Source: Microbispora sp. NBC_01189 (GTDB lineage: Bacteria; Actinomycetota; Actinomycetes; Streptosporangiales; Streptosporangiaceae). From it: a stretch of 64,000 bases of DNA. The notes below the pieces were generated by a model. It saw only the letters and a list, made by a program, of their open reading frames with translations. It was not told where the DNA came from and made no database searches. Numbering within the stretch: position 1 is the first letter of the stretch; the number at the start of each line of letters is the position of its first letter. Where the stretch lies: assembly GCF_036010665.1 (NCBI RefSeq), contig NZ_CP108581.1, positions 751,501-815,500 on the forward strand. The letters are read 5' to 3'. The position numbers and the translations under genes are program-made. This document shows positions 35,045-48,371 of this stretch, piece after piece.

Positions 35045-35082
35045 TCCCTGATCGCATGCCCGGCCACCCCTGTGATCAGGGA
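35045..35082. terminator. Stem-loop after the GNAT gene
   Basis: TCCCTGATC (35045-35053) pairs exactly with GATCAGGGA (35074-35082) around a 20-base loop, 8 bases after the stop codon. The loop is long, so it may also be an operator-type inverted repeat. The remaining 190 bases to parC hold its promoter and no gene I can support. Confidence 0.5.
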
Positions 35083-35274
35083 GACCGGCGCGTGGCGGCG
35101 ACCGTACGCGCGGGCGCACCGGCGAAGCCGGAACGGAGGGCATGGGCCCGGCAGTAGGGTGGTGAGTCGCGAACATGGCGAACTCTCGGCAGAATGTTCG
35201 ATGTTCACGACCCACGTTCGCCCCTCCCCGGTCCCGACGGCCGGGGCCCGGCTCCTCGACACGCAGGAATCCAC

Positions 35275-37797
<2,523 letters not shown>

Positions 37798-37801
37798 GAC
37801 G

Positions 37802-38176
37802 TCAGTCCGGCGGGATCAGGCAGAACGGGTGCCCGGCCGGGTCGAGGAAGACCGTCCAGTTCTCGTCCTCGCCCGGCTGGTGCTCGTGCCTGACCGCGCC
37901 CAGGGCGAGCACCCGCTTCTCCGCCTCGGCCATGTCGTCCACGGTCAGATCCAGGTGGAACCGCTGGGGGTGCTCGGAGCCGGGCCACTGCGGGGGCCGG
38001 TAGTCCGGGACACGCTGGAAGGCGACGCGGACCTGGTCGTCACCGGCGAGCGTGACCCATTCGTCTCCCTCCTCGTAGACGACCTTCCACCCCAGCACCT
38101 CCGCGTAGAAGGCGGCCAGGGCCTTTGGTTCCGGACAGTCGAGCACGACCGTGCGCATCCGCGCGACACCGCTCAT
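37802..38176 (-). CDS. VOC family protein
   Basis: This 124-residue glyoxalase-fold protein starts MRTVVLDCPEPKALAAFYAE-like after a short MSGVAR lead and ends WTVFLDPAGHPFCLI. This pattern is typical of the glyoxalase/dioxygenase-like VOC subgroup. AAGGAG lies about 7 bases before the ATG at 38176, which decides the start over the longer open frame. It converges on parC with 4 bases between stops. There is no clue to its substrate. Confidence 0.86.
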   Translation of the reverse strand: MSGVARMRTVVLDCPEPKALAAFYAEVLGWKVVYEEGDEWVTLAGDDQVRVAFQRVPDYRPPQWPGSEHPQRFHLDLTVDDMAEAEKRVLALGAVRHEHQPGEDENWTVFLDPAGHPFCLIPPD

Positions 38177-38312
38177 GAGGGATCTTTCTCCTTTCGTTGC
38201 AACACCAGTGAAAACTGTATACCGGTGTCGCAGTGAGGGCCAGGCGACACGGAGAGGGAAATCCGCTACCCCCGCGCCGACCGCTGAAAGGGGATCGGGC
38301 AACATCTGTCAC

Positions 38313-38813
38313 ATGACCGGTGCTTTCGATGATCTCCTGGCCGCCAACGAGAAGTACGCGAGCACGTTCTCGCACTCCGGCCTCACGGGCCGGGCCGCGC
38401 GCGGCCTCGCCGTGGTGACGTGCATGGACTCCCGCATCGACCCGCTCGGACTGCTCGGCCTGACGGCCGGCGACGCGAAGATCCTGCGCAACGCGGGCGC
38501 CCGGGTGACCGACGACGTCCTGCGGACCCTCGTCCTCGCCGTCTACCTGCTCGGCGTGAACCGGGTCCTGGTGATGCCCCACACCGACTGCCGGATGTCC
38601 AAGTCGACCGACGAGGACGTCCACAACCTCATGGCCGACGAGTACGGCATCGACACCCGCAGCCTGGAGTTCCGGACCGTTCCCGACCAGCCGGCGGCGC
38701 TGCGGCACGACATCACCCGCATCACGTCCAGCCCGTACCTGCCGGCGGATCTCGTCGTCGGCGGCGCGCTGTACGACGTGCACACGGGGAGGCTCCAGCC
38801 CATCGAGATCTGA
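38313..38813 (+). CDS. Beta-class carbonic anhydrase
   Basis: This 166-residue zinc enzyme hydrates CO2 to bicarbonate. The zinc and catalytic residues are in place: Cys37 and Asp39 (VTCMDSRID), His90 and Cys93 (MPHTDCRMS). ILRNAGARVTDDVL is the conserved core. The size fits the short cytoplasmic beta class seen in actinobacteria. The ATG at 38313 opens the conserved protein; no strong Shine-Dalgarno sequence is visible. A remnant of a second carbonic anhydrase lies at 40321-40515. Bicarbonate for the acyl-CoA carboxylases is one plausible use. Confidence 0.93.
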   Translation: MTGAFDDLLAANEKYASTFSHSGLTGRAARGLAVVTCMDSRIDPLGLLGLTAGDAKILRNAGARVTDDVLRTLVLAVYLLGVNRVLVMPHTDCRMSKSTDEDVHNLMADEYGIDTRSLEFRTVPDQPAALRHDITRITSSPYLPADLVVGGALYDVHTGRLQPIEI

Positions 38814-38934
38814 CCCCGCCGTACGGAGAGGGCGCGGCCGGCGCGAGGACGGAACCTGGGATGGTGGCTTTGACGTTCTCCTGGCAACTGACGAAAATCT
38901 GACACCTCCCGCCACTCCACCCCCAGGAGCACAT

Positions 38935-39948
38935 ATGCCCAGCCACACCTCCTCCGCCGCCGCGTCCGGCGGCGCCTCCCGCCGGTCGTTCCGCGGGCTC
39001 GCCGTCGTCCTGATCCTCGCGCTCATCGTGGCCGGGGTGCCGGCTCTGTACGGCGCCTTCCAGGGCTTCGAGCGCACGACCGGCGGCGAGGTGGCGGTTG
39101 TCCGCGACGGCGGCCCGCTGGACGACAACAAGGTCCGCCAGATCATCGACCCCGGCTCCGGGGTCACCTGGATCGGCTGGTGGTCGCAGATGCACCGCTA
39201 CCCCGCCCAGCAGCGGTTCTACACGATCACCTCGGAGGGCGGCCACGGCGAGAGGTCCGGCGTCGACGTCGTGAACGTGCCGAGCGGCGACGGCGTCAAC
39301 ATGGGCATCGAGGGCACGCTCTACTTCGGCCTCAACCTCGACCACCAGACGCTGAAGTCGTTCGACGACAAGTTCGGCACGCGGAAGTTCCGCAGCACCA
39401 ACGGCGGGACCTACTACCCCTGGCAGGGCGACGAGGGCTGGTCGGCGTTCCTCGACCAGATCATCCGGCCGGTGATCGACAACGACCTGCGCACGCAGAT
39501 CAACAACTTCCGCTGCGCCGAACTCGTCTCCTCCTGCGCCCTCGTGCAGAACAACAGCAGCCAGCAGGGCGGGGGCACGCCGCAGCAGGGCAACAACGCG
39601 AACATCGCGAAGATCCAGAACGCGGTCAACACGAGCCTGGCCGAGGACCTGAAGGCGACCCTCGGCGCCGACTACCTCACCGGCATCCACTTCAACCTCT
39701 CCCGGGTGACCCTGCCCTCGGAGGTCCAGGATGCGGTGAACCAGGCGCAGGCGGCGTTCGCGAAGGTCACCGAGGCGCAGGCGAAGGTCGCCCAGGCCCG
39801 CGCCGAGGCGGACGCCAACAAGGCCCGGCAGGACGGCTACAACAAGTGCCCCACGTGTGCCGAGATCGAGAAGCTGAAGGCCCTGCCCCAGGGCATCACG
39901 GTCTACGCGCCGGGCAATACTGGTGGCGTCGCTCTGCCCACCAAGTAA
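38935..39948 (+). CDS. SPFH/Band 7 membrane protein
   Basis: This 337-residue protein has an N-terminal membrane anchor (about residues 20-45; LAVVLILALIVAGVPALYG). An SPFH domain follows (GVTWIGWWSQMHRYPAQQR), and then an Ala/Gln/Glu-rich coiled coil (about 265-300; AQAAFAKVTEAQAKVAQARA). A Gln/Asn/Gly linker near 205-225 interrupts the domain. Two CXXC-like cysteines (NKCPTCAEI) lie near the end. SPFH proteins usually form oligomeric membrane scaffolds. AGGAG precedes the ATG. A small membrane protein gene follows after 14 bases, probably co-transcribed. Confidence 0.86.
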   Translation: MPSHTSSAAASGGASRRSFRGLAVVLILALIVAGVPALYGAFQGFERTTGGEVAVVRDGGPLDDNKVRQIIDPGSGVTWIGWWSQMHRYPAQQRFYTITSEGGHGERSGVDVVNVPSGDGVNMGIEGTLYFGLNLDHQTLKSFDDKFGTRKFRSTNGGTYYPWQGDEGWSAFLDQIIRPVIDNDLRTQINNFRCAELVSSCALVQNNSSQQGGGTPQQGNNANIAKIQNAVNTSLAEDLKATLGADYLTGIHFNLSRVTLPSEVQDAVNQAQAAFAKVTEAQAKVAQARAEADANKARQDGYNKCPTCAEIEKLKALPQGITVYAPGNTGGVALPTK

Positions 39949-39962
39949 AGGGTCGTGATCCG

Positions 39963-40286
39963 ATGCGCCTGCTCACCCTTCCGGTGACGCTCATCGTGCT
40001 CGCCGTGCTCCTGTACCTGCTCTTCGCGGTCGTACGCCGGTCGGGCCCGGCGTCCCGGCGGGACGCGGGCGGCCCTCCCCGCTGGGAGGCCGACACGGTC
40101 ATGGAGAACGGGTGGACGCTGATCGTGGTGCGCAAGGTCGCGCCCGGCAGGAACGGCCCGGTGGAGCTGACCAGGCAGACGGTCCGCGCCATCGCCGACG
40201 ACGATCCCGACTGGGACGAGCGCTACCGGCAGGGCATGCTGGAGGCCCGCAACCGCGTCAGCACCCTGGAGATCGAGTCCGGCTGA
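39963..40286 (+). CDS. Small membrane protein next to SPFH gene
   Basis: This 107-residue protein has one N-terminal transmembrane helix (LTLPVTLIVLAVLLYLLFAVV) and a basic stop-transfer (RRSG). A soluble part ends ARNRVSTLEIESG and contains a strand-rich region (NGWTLIVVRKVAPG). It starts 14 bases after the SPFH gene. I do not recognise a family. Its linkage suggests it works with the SPFH protein at the membrane. Confidence 0.7.
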   Translation: MRLLTLPVTLIVLAVLLYLLFAVVRRSGPASRRDAGGPPRWEADTVMENGWTLIVVRKVAPGRNGPVELTRQTVRAIADDDPDWDERYRQGMLEARNRVSTLEIESG

Positions 40287-40320
40287 GCCCTCCGGAAGGC
40301 CCGGGGCTCCACGCGTCACC

Positions 40321-40515
40321 TTGAGGCGCTGGAGCCTCACCCTCCGTCGCATTACCGTGATCCGCAACGCGGGAGGGGTGGTCCCCGACCTGGACGCGGA
40401 CGTGATCCAGTCGATCAACCGCATCGAGGCCGACCCGTTCATCCCGCACAAGGACTCGGTGCGGGGATTCGTCTACGAGGTCGAGACCGGGCGTCTGCGC
40501 GAGGTCAAGCCCTGA
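40321..40515 (+). pseudogene. Remnant of a beta-carbonic anhydrase
   Basis: The 64-codon frame from TTG 40321 contains ITVIRNAGGVV, the core strand of beta-carbonic anhydrases. It then jumps to DVIQSINRIEADPFIPHK and VYEVETGRLREVKP, which align with the C-terminal end of the intact carbonic anhydrase at 38313 (ALRHDITRITSSPYLPAD; LYDVHTGRLQPIEI). The N-terminal Cys-Asp site and the central His-Cys zinc site are both missing. This looks like an internally deleted and decapitated gene, not a short functional protein. It is not a copy of the intact gene, since the two differ at many positions. Confidence 0.65.
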
Positions 40516-40650
40516 CGCGGTCGCCGCCGGTCACGGCCGCGTCCGGGGGCTGACTGACCGTTTCCGGACACCGCGTGGCGGATCGGTCCGGAGCCGGCCG
40601 GGTAGGGGTGCACGCGTCCGCACCTCCCTCCCCGGTAAAGGACACCCCCC

Positions 40651-40938
40651 ATGAACGCTCCGTTCAAGCGCGCGCTCACGATCTGCGCCGCCGCCGTGCT
40701 GGTGACCGGCGCCACCGCGGCCCCCGCCGCGGCCCTGGGCACCGCCGACTACACCTGCACGTACGGCGCCCTACTCCCCGCGCTCAACCCGGACGTCTAC
40801 GTCGTCCTCGCCGGCGACTGCACGGGGTCGGGCACCGGCACCGCGGGGAGCATCACCCTCCCGTCCGGGACCTACTTCTGCCACAGGGTGACCTCCACCC
40901 CCGAGGCCGACCACGTCGCCGGCTATGACTGCTGGTGA
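40651..40938 (+). CDS. Small secreted protein
   Basis: This 95-residue protein has a signal peptide (KRALTICAAAVLVTGATAAP, cleavage near AAA-LG). The mature part of about 65 residues has four cysteines (YTCTYG, GDCTGS, YFCHRV, YDCW), likely forming two disulfides. AAAGGAC lies before the ATG. No family is recognised. It converges on parE with a 23-base gap. Confidence 0.72.
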   Translation: MNAPFKRALTICAAAVLVTGATAAPAAALGTADYTCTYGALLPALNPDVYVVLAGDCTGSGTGTAGSITLPSGTYFCHRVTSTPEADHVAGYDCW

Positions 40939-40961
40939 GCCGATGCCCGGCGGGGCGCCGG

Positions 40962-43034
<2,073 letters not shown>

Positions 43035-43089
43035 ACCCAGCTCCCACCTATCAATCGAACACGCGTACGCAGCTTAACGTCACTTCTGT

Positions 43090-43103
43090 TTGTACGCGTA
43101 CAA
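43090..43103. promoter_or_regulatory. 14-bp palindrome upstream of parE
   Basis: TTGTACGCGTACAA is a perfect palindrome located 56-69 bases before the parE start. TTGTAC on the reverse strand could also act as a -35 element with the TAAGCT near 43071. It does not match the actinobacterial LexA box. It is a candidate operator, by position only. Confidence 0.4.
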
Positions 43104-43279
43104 GCTTGCCAGGCACAGCGGGTTGACCGGCACTTCCGCTGTGATCCCGGTCACTTCCAGGGGCATTCTGCTCTCGGCGTAGCCGGAGCACGATTGGGAA
43201 CGCCCGCATCCGGTTAGATGTTGTCCCAAGTGACTGACGCCAACGACCCCGCACCGTGGGGCGACCCGAAAGGCGATAC

Positions 43280-43510
43280 GTGACTGGAGCTCTCGCCCCC
43301 GCCAAGCCGCTGACGGCCCTGGACCGGTGTGACCGGTGCGGTGCTCAGGCCTACATCCGCGCGACCCTGCCCGTGGGCGGGGAGCTGCTGTTCTGCGCCC
43401 ACCACGGGCGTCAGCACGTGGCTGTCCTGCGCGGCAAAGGTGCTGAGATCCAGGACGAGTCGGCCCGACTCTCCGCATCCCCCGCGATCGCCCCTGACGG
43501 CGAGCGCTGA
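43280..43510 (+). CDS. DUF7455 small zinc-ribbon-like protein
   Basis: This 76-residue protein has DRCDRCGAQAYIRATLP and LLFCAHHGRQH, together a Cys-X2-Cys...Cys-X2-His-type metal site. Such short proteins lie between parE and the principal sigma gene in many actinomycetes. GTG 43280 follows AAAGG and gives the conserved TGALAPAKPLTALDRC start. The C-terminal 20 residues are acidic and low-complexity. The function is unknown; nucleic-acid or protein contact through the zinc ribbon is possible. Downstream 43511-43634 holds no gene. Confidence 0.82.
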   Translation: MTGALAPAKPLTALDRCDRCGAQAYIRATLPVGGELLFCAHHGRQHVAVLRGKGAEIQDESARLSASPAIAPDGER

Positions 43511-43634
43511 CCCATAGACGGCGTGCCTGAGCATCACGACGACGACGTCGGCTCGGTGCGCCGTCACCTAGATTCCCTCGATTCCCGTCCGTCTCCATGC
43601 CGTCCCGCCGTACCCGACCCGACCGCGGCGCCCG

Positions 43635-44378
43635 TCAGGGCCGTACGCGGTAGTGGTAGCGGCCGGCGACGCCGAAGCCCTCCCGCTCGTAGAGCGCGCG
43701 GGCCGCGGTGTTGGCCTCCGTGACCACCAGGTAGGCGCTGTCCGCGCCCTGCCGCCGTCCCCAGGCGGTCAGTGCGCGCAGCACGGCCCCGCCCAGCCCG
43801 CGCCGCCTGGCGTGCGGCTGGACGGCCATGCAGTAGATCCCCAGCCAGCGGCCCTGTGGCACGCCCCGGCCCACCGCGCCCCCGTCCCCGGAGGCGTCGC
43901 CGCCGAGGAGGGCGTAACCGGCGGGCACCCCGGTGACGATCCGCTCGGCCCACACCCGCGCCGGGGCGTCCCCGGTCGCGGCGTGCCGCCCGCCGTCCAC
44001 GCTCCACCAGGTGCGCAGCCACCGCTCGGACGGCGCGCCCGCCACCTCCACGTCCGGCGCGCCGGTTGGCAGCGGCGCGGTCATCACCAGGGTGGGGTCC
44101 ACCAGCCGGTATCCCCGGCGGTCGAGTTCCTCGTCGAGCCCCGGCGTCGCGCCCATGCCCACGGAGAACACGCACGGAAGGCCGACGCCCGCGTAGAAGC
44201 GCTCCGCCTGGTCCACCGCCTCCGGCAGGTCCGCCCGCTCCCCCAGCGGCAGCACCGAGTTGGCCCGCTTCGTCACCCCGCCGGCATGGCGGTAGACCCA
44301 GCTTCCCTCCCCGGCCCGGCCGGGCGCCGGCCAGCCCTCGTCCACCAGCAGGTCGAACTTCGCCGTGTCCTGACTCAC
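43635..44378 (-). CDS. GNAT family N-acetyltransferase
   Basis: This 247-residue protein has a C-terminal GNAT domain with YCMAVQPHARRRGLGGAVLR as the acetyl-CoA loop and AARALYEREGFGV as the last conserved strand. The N-terminal half (WVYRHAGGVTKRANSVLPLG) is typical of a subgroup with two GNAT-like lobes. The start is GTG at 44378: a TAGGCT box ends 7 bases upstream, so a leaderless mRNA is likely. The frame remains open to 44591 but without similarity. The acceptor is unknown. Confidence 0.85.
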   Translation of the reverse strand: MSQDTAKFDLLVDEGWPAPGRAGEGSWVYRHAGGVTKRANSVLPLGERADLPEAVDQAERFYAGVGLPCVFSVGMGATPGLDEELDRRGYRLVDPTLVMTAPLPTGAPDVEVAGAPSERWLRTWWSVDGGRHAATGDAPARVWAERIVTGVPAGYALLGGDASGDGGAVGRGVPQGRWLGIYCMAVQPHARRRGLGGAVLRALTAWGRRQGADSAYLVVTEANTAARALYEREGFGVAGRYHYRVRP

Positions 44379-44413
44379 CCGCCGCAGCCTAACCGGCCCG
44401 CACGGCTCCGGGT

Positions 44414-45028
44414 TCAGGGCTCGGCCGGGGCGTAGCCCAGCACGTGCTCGCGGAGCAGGACGCCCGCCTCGGGGTCGCCCCGCTCGAACGCCTCCACGAG
44501 AGGTTCGTGGTCGGCGGCGTTCTCGTGCGGGTGCGTCCGGAAGAGGCGGATCGACAGGTGGGTCCACACCTCGATGCCGAGCGACTCCCACACAGACAGC
44601 AGCACCGTGTTGCCCGAGGCTTTCACGATCTCGCGGTGGAAGGCGACGCCGTGCCGCACCTGATCGTGCGGGGAACCGGCGGACGCCGCCTCGTGCAGGC
44701 GGCGCAGATGCGCACGCAGCGACTCCGCGCGGGGCGTGCCCAGCCGGACGGCCGTCTCCTCCAGGCCCGCCCGCACCTCGTACACCTCACGGAGATCGCT
44801 CCTGGTGAGCCTGCGGACCCGCGCGCCCTTGTTGGGCGCGGACTCGATGAGCCTGAGGGCCTCCAGCTCGCGCAGCGCCTCGCGCACCGGGGCCTGGCTG
44901 ACGCTCAGCTCGGCCGCCATGCGCCGCTCGACGAGGCGGTCGCCGGGCTTCCATCGGCCGCTGATCAGGCCGTCGAGCACGGCTTGCCGGATCTGGTCAC
45001 GAAGCGGCGACCGTACGACGGGTTCCAC
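44414..45028 (-). CDS. GntR/FadR-family transcriptional regulator
   Basis: This regulator has 204 residues. An N-terminal GntR winged helix (about residues 5-70; LVERRMAAELSVSQAPVREA) is followed by an all-helical FCD ligand domain with metal-site histidines (VAFHREIVKASGN). The GTG at 45028 is chosen because TATCAT (reverse strand, 45036-45041) ends 7 bases before it and the upstream codons consist of palindromic DNA; ATG 45058 is the longer alternative. It diverges from the second aceE over 63 bases with palindromes, so it probably controls that gene in response to a carboxylic acid such as pyruvate or lactate. Confidence 0.87.
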   Translation of the reverse strand: MEPVVRSPLRDQIRQAVLDGLISGRWKPGDRLVERRMAAELSVSQAPVREALRELEALRLIESAPNKGARVRRLTRSDLREVYEVRAGLEETAVRLGTPRAESLRAHLRRLHEAASAGSPHDQVRHGVAFHREIVKASGNTVLLSVWESLGIEVWTHLSIRLFRTHPHENAADHEPLVEAFERGDPEAGVLLREHVLGYAPAEP

Positions 45029-45091
45029 GCGACCGATGATAGGCCGTAGGCCATACATCCTATGATCGATCATTGGGTGTTTAATGGATCC
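45029..45091. promoter_or_regulatory. Divergent promoter/operator region, gntR - aceE2
   Basis: This 63-bp spacer holds ATGATCGATCAT (45062-45073, perfect palindrome), ATGGATCCAT (45084-45093) and a near-perfect inverted repeat GATGATAGG...CCTATGATC (45035-45043 and 45059-45067). Candidate -10 boxes are TATCAT for gntR and TTTAAT (45080-45085) for aceE2, each 6-7 bases before its start codon. The palindromes lie between the two -10 boxes, where a bound GntR protein would block both. Confidence 0.65.
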
Positions 45092-47548
45092 ATGGATGTA
45101 GACCCGAATCCCCAGGAGACCGCCGAGTGGCTCGAATCCCTCGAGGCGGTGCGCCGGGCGGCCGGCCCCGAGCGGGCCGGCTACCTGCTGAGGCGGCTGG
45201 CCACGAGCACCCGCTACCTCAACACCGTGCCGACGGACGAGGAGCCGGTCTACCCGGGCGACCTCGAACTGGAGGAACGCATCGCCGCGTACGACCGGTG
45301 GAACGCCGCGGCCATGATCACCAGGGGAAGCCGGCTGGGGCTCGGCGGCCACCTTGCGACCTACGCCTCCGCCGCCTGGCTGTACGAGGTGGGCTTCAAC
45401 CACTTCTTCCACGCCGGCCACGACCAGGTCTACTTCCAGGGCCACGCCTCCCCGGGCGTCTACGCCCGGGCCTTCCTGGAGGGCAGGCTGAGCGAATCCC
45501 AGCTCGACCTGTTCAGGCGCGAGCCCGAGGGCGGGCTGCCGTCGTACCCGCATCCGCGGTCCATGCCGGACTTCTGGCAGTTCCCCACCGTCTCCATGGG
45601 GCTCGGTCCGCTCAACGCGGTCTACCAGGCCAGGTTCAACCGCTATCTGCACAATCGAGGCATAAAGGACACCTCGCGCAGCCACGTGTGGGCCTTCCTC
45701 GGCGACGGCGAGATGGACGAGCCGGAGTCCACGGCCGCCCTCACCCTGGCCGCCCGCGAAGGACTCGACAATCTCACGTTCGTGATCAACTGCAACCTCC
45801 AGCGGCTCGACGGACCGGTGCGGGGCAACACGCGCGTCGTACAGGAGCTCGAAAGCGTGTTCACGGGCGCGGGCTGGCACGTCGTCAAGGCGCTGTGGGG
45901 CCGGGAATGGGACGAATTGCTCCACTCGGACGAACTGGTGGCACGGCTGGGCGAGGTGCCGGACGGGCAGTTCCAGACGTTCGCCGCCTCGGCGGGCTCC
46001 TACATCAGGGAGCGGTTGTTCCAAGGGCTCGACGTGCCGTACACGGACGAGGACCTGCGGCGCGTCGTCGGCGGGTCGCGGGCGGGCCACGAGCCGCGGA
46101 AGGTGTACGCGGCCTACCGCAGGGCCCTGGACAACCGGGGCGCGCCCACGGTGGTCCTCGTACAGACGGTGAAGGGCTGGACCCTCGGCGCGGGGATCGA
46201 GGCGCGCAACGCCAACCACCAGATGAAGAAGCTCACCCAGGACGAGTTCCGCGCCCTGCGCGACCGGCTCGGCCTGCCGGTGCCGGACGAGGCTCTCGAC
46301 GGCGACCTGCCGCCGTACCTGCACCCCGGGCCGGGCTCGCCGGAGGCGCGGTACGCCGCCGAACGGCGCCGCGACCTGGGCGGACCCGTCCCCCGCCGCA
46401 CCGTCTCCCACCGCCCCCTGCCGACCCCGGGGGAGGCGGCGTTCCGGGCCCTGGAGAAGGGCTCGAAGCAGCCCGTGGCCACGACGATGGCGTTCGTCCG
46501 CCTGGTCAAGGACCTAATGAAGGAGCCGGAGACGGGACGCCGCTGGGTGCCGATCGTGCCGGACGAGGCCAGGACGTTCGGCATGGAGTCGCTGTTCCCC
46601 ACGGCCAGGATCTACTCACCTCTGGGCCAGCGCTACGAGTCCGTCGACCGGGACCTACTGCTGTCGTACAAGGAGGCGACCGACGGGCAGATCCTGCTGG
46701 AAGGCATCACCGAGGCCGGGTCGATGGCGTCGTTCACCGCCGCGGCCTCCAGCTACGCCACCCACGGCGAGGTCATGATCCCCTTCTACATCTTCTACTC
46801 GATGTTCGGCTGGCAGCGCACCGGCGACCAGATGTGGGCGCTGGCCGACCAGCTCGGCCGCGGGTTCCTCGTCGGCGCGACCGCCGGCCGGACGACGATG
46901 ACCGGGGAGGGCCTGCAGCACGCCGACGGCCACTCGCAGCTCCTCGCCTCCGCCAACCCCGCGTGCCTGGCCTACGATCCCGCCTTCGCCTACGAGGTGG
47001 GCACGATCGTGCGTGCGGGGCTCCGGCGCATGTACGGCCCCGACGGCGAGGACATGTTCTACTACCTGACCGTGTACAACGAGCCGATGCCGCAGCCCGC
47101 GATGCCCGAGGGAGTGGAGGAGGGCATCCTCCGGGGCGTCTACCGGTACGCCGCCGGCGGCGGTGACGCCCACCTGCTGGCCAGCGGCACCGCGATCCAC
47201 TGGGCGCTGGCCGCGCAGCGCCTGCTCCGGGAGGAGTACGGCGTGGGCGTGGACGTGTGGTCCGTCACCTCCTGGAGCGAGCTGCGCCGCGACGCCATGA
47301 CCACGACCGGCGTGCCGTACATCCGGCGGGCCCTGGCCGGGACCTCGGGGCCGGTGATCGCGGTCAGCGACTGGATGCGTGCGGTGCCGGACCAGATCAG
47401 CCCGTGGATCGACCGGCCGTGGACCTCGCTCGGCACCGACGGGTTCGGGCTGTCGGGCACCCGCGAGGCGGTCCGCAGGCATTTCGGGGTGGATCCGCGC
47501 TCGATCGCGGAGGCCGTGCTCAAGGCGGTGGAGACCGGGCGGGAGTGA
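45092..47548 (+). CDS. Second pyruvate dehydrogenase E1 (AceE paralogue)
   Basis: This 818-residue AceE-type enzyme retains the thiamine motif ([11 protein letters not shown] to [14 protein letters not shown]), FVINCN and the middle domain ([15 protein letters not shown]). It is about 100 residues shorter than the AceE at 2327. It lacks the longer inserts and the C-terminal extension, and has [12 protein letters not shown] in common at the start. ATG 45092 fits the family start; ATG 45062 would lie in the palindrome. A GntR gene diverges from it. No E2 or E3 is adjacent. It could be a conditional E1 for pyruvate or a related 2-oxo acid. Confidence 0.92.
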   Translation: MDVDPNPQETAEWLESLEAVRRAAGPERAGYLLRRLATSTRYLNTVPTDEEPVYPGDLELEERIAAYDRWNAAAMITRGSRLGLGGHLATYASAAWLYEVGFNHFFHAGHDQVYFQGHASPGVYARAFLEGRLSESQLDLFRREPEGGLPSYPHPRSMPDFWQFPTVSMGLGPLNAVYQARFNRYLHNRGIKDTSRSHVWAFLGDGEMDEPESTAALTLAAREGLDNLTFVINCNLQRLDGPVRGNTRVVQELESVFTGAGWHVVKALWGREWDELLHSDELVARLGEVPDGQFQTFAASAGSYIRERLFQGLDVPYTDEDLRRVVGGSRAGHEPRKVYAAYRRALDNRGAPTVVLVQTVKGWTLGAGIEARNANHQMKKLTQDEFRALRDRLGLPVPDEALDGDLPPYLHPGPGSPEARYAAERRRDLGGPVPRRTVSHRPLPTPGEAAFRALEKGSKQPVATTMAFVRLVKDLMKEPETGRRWVPIVPDEARTFGMESLFPTARIYSPLGQRYESVDRDLLLSYKEATDGQILLEGITEAGSMASFTAAASSYATHGEVMIPFYIFYSMFGWQRTGDQMWALADQLGRGFLVGATAGRTTMTGEGLQHADGHSQLLASANPACLAYDPAFAYEVGTIVRAGLRRMYGPDGEDMFYYLTVYNEPMPQPAMPEGVEEGILRGVYRYAAGGGDAHLLASGTAIHWALAAQRLLREEYGVGVDVWSVTSWSELRRDAMTTTGVPYIRRALAGTSGPVIAVSDWMRAVPDQISPWIDRPWTSLGTDGFGLSGTREAVRRHFGVDPRSIAEAVLKAVETGRE

Positions 47549-47620
47549 GGGAGCACAGCCCTCCGAGACAGCGCCCCGGCCGCGAACCTCTCCGGCGGGG
47601 GCGCAGTAAGCTGCGGAATC

Positions 47621-48370
47621 GTGCTCATCCTGCTGCCTCCGTCGGAGGGGAAGGCCGAGCGGGGGACCTCCCGCGCCCGCCGGCTGAGCTTCCCCGAACT
47701 CGCCTCCCCGCGCGAGAAGGTCCTCGACGCCCTCGTCTCGCTCTGCCACACGCCCGGGGCACGCGACGTGCTGGGCCTCTCGGACGGGCAGTCCGGTGAG
47801 ATCGAGCGCAACCGGGCGCTGCCCGCGGCACGCACGCTGCCCGTCGCCGACCTCTACACCGGCGTGCTGTACGACAACCTCGGCCTCGGCGCCCTCTCCC
47901 CCGAGGCGCGGCGGCGGGCCGACCGGCGGATCATCGTGTTCTCCGGCCTGTGGGGCCTGCTGCGCCCCTCCGACCGGGTGCCGCCGTACCGGTTGTCCAT
48001 GGGCGTACGGCTGCCGCCGATGGGCGGCCTGGCCGCGTTCTGGCGGCCGTCGATCGGTGGGGTGCTCGACGCGACGAAGGGCCTGGTGGTGGACCTGCGG
48101 TCCGCGACGTACGCCGCCGCCTGGCAGCCCGGCGAACGCGGCGTGGCCGTACGGGTGCTCAGGGAGGCGGCCGGGAAGCGGACGGTCGTCAGCCACATGG
48201 CGAAGGCCACGCGCGGCGTGGTCGCCCGCTCGCTGGTCGAAACCCCTGACCGGCCGCGTACGGCCGGCGACCTCGCCGACCTGCTGGCGGGGCTGGGACA
48301 CCGGGTCGAACTGGCCGCGCCCGCCGGAGGGAACCGGCCGCGGACCCTCGACGTGATCGTGGGCGAGTGA
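47621..48370 (+). CDS. yaaA: Peroxide stress protein YaaA (UPF0246)
   Basis: This 249-residue protein matches YaaA, which lowers free iron and DNA damage during peroxide stress in E. coli. The start MLILLPPSEGKAE and the segments GVLYDNLGL and VVSHMAKATRGVVAR are diagnostic. The family has a helix-hairpin-helix-like DNA-binding fold. TAAGCT (47607-47612) ends 8 bases before the GTG, so the mRNA is probably leaderless. It ends 1 base before the stop of the convergent gene. Confidence 0.9.
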   Translation: MLILLPPSEGKAERGTSRARRLSFPELASPREKVLDALVSLCHTPGARDVLGLSDGQSGEIERNRALPAARTLPVADLYTGVLYDNLGLGALSPEARRRADRRIIVFSGLWGLLRPSDRVPPYRLSMGVRLPPMGGLAAFWRPSIGGVLDATKGLVVDLRSATYAAAWQPGERGVAVRVLREAAGKRTVVSHMAKATRGVVARSLVETPDRPRTAGDLADLLAGLGHRVELAAPAGGNRPRTLDVIVGE

Positions 48371-48371
48371 G

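Noticed and set aside
35194-35274. Upstream ATG start for parC at 35194
   Set aside because: The added 27 residues are not conserved and the ATG at 35275 has a Shine-Dalgarno sequence.
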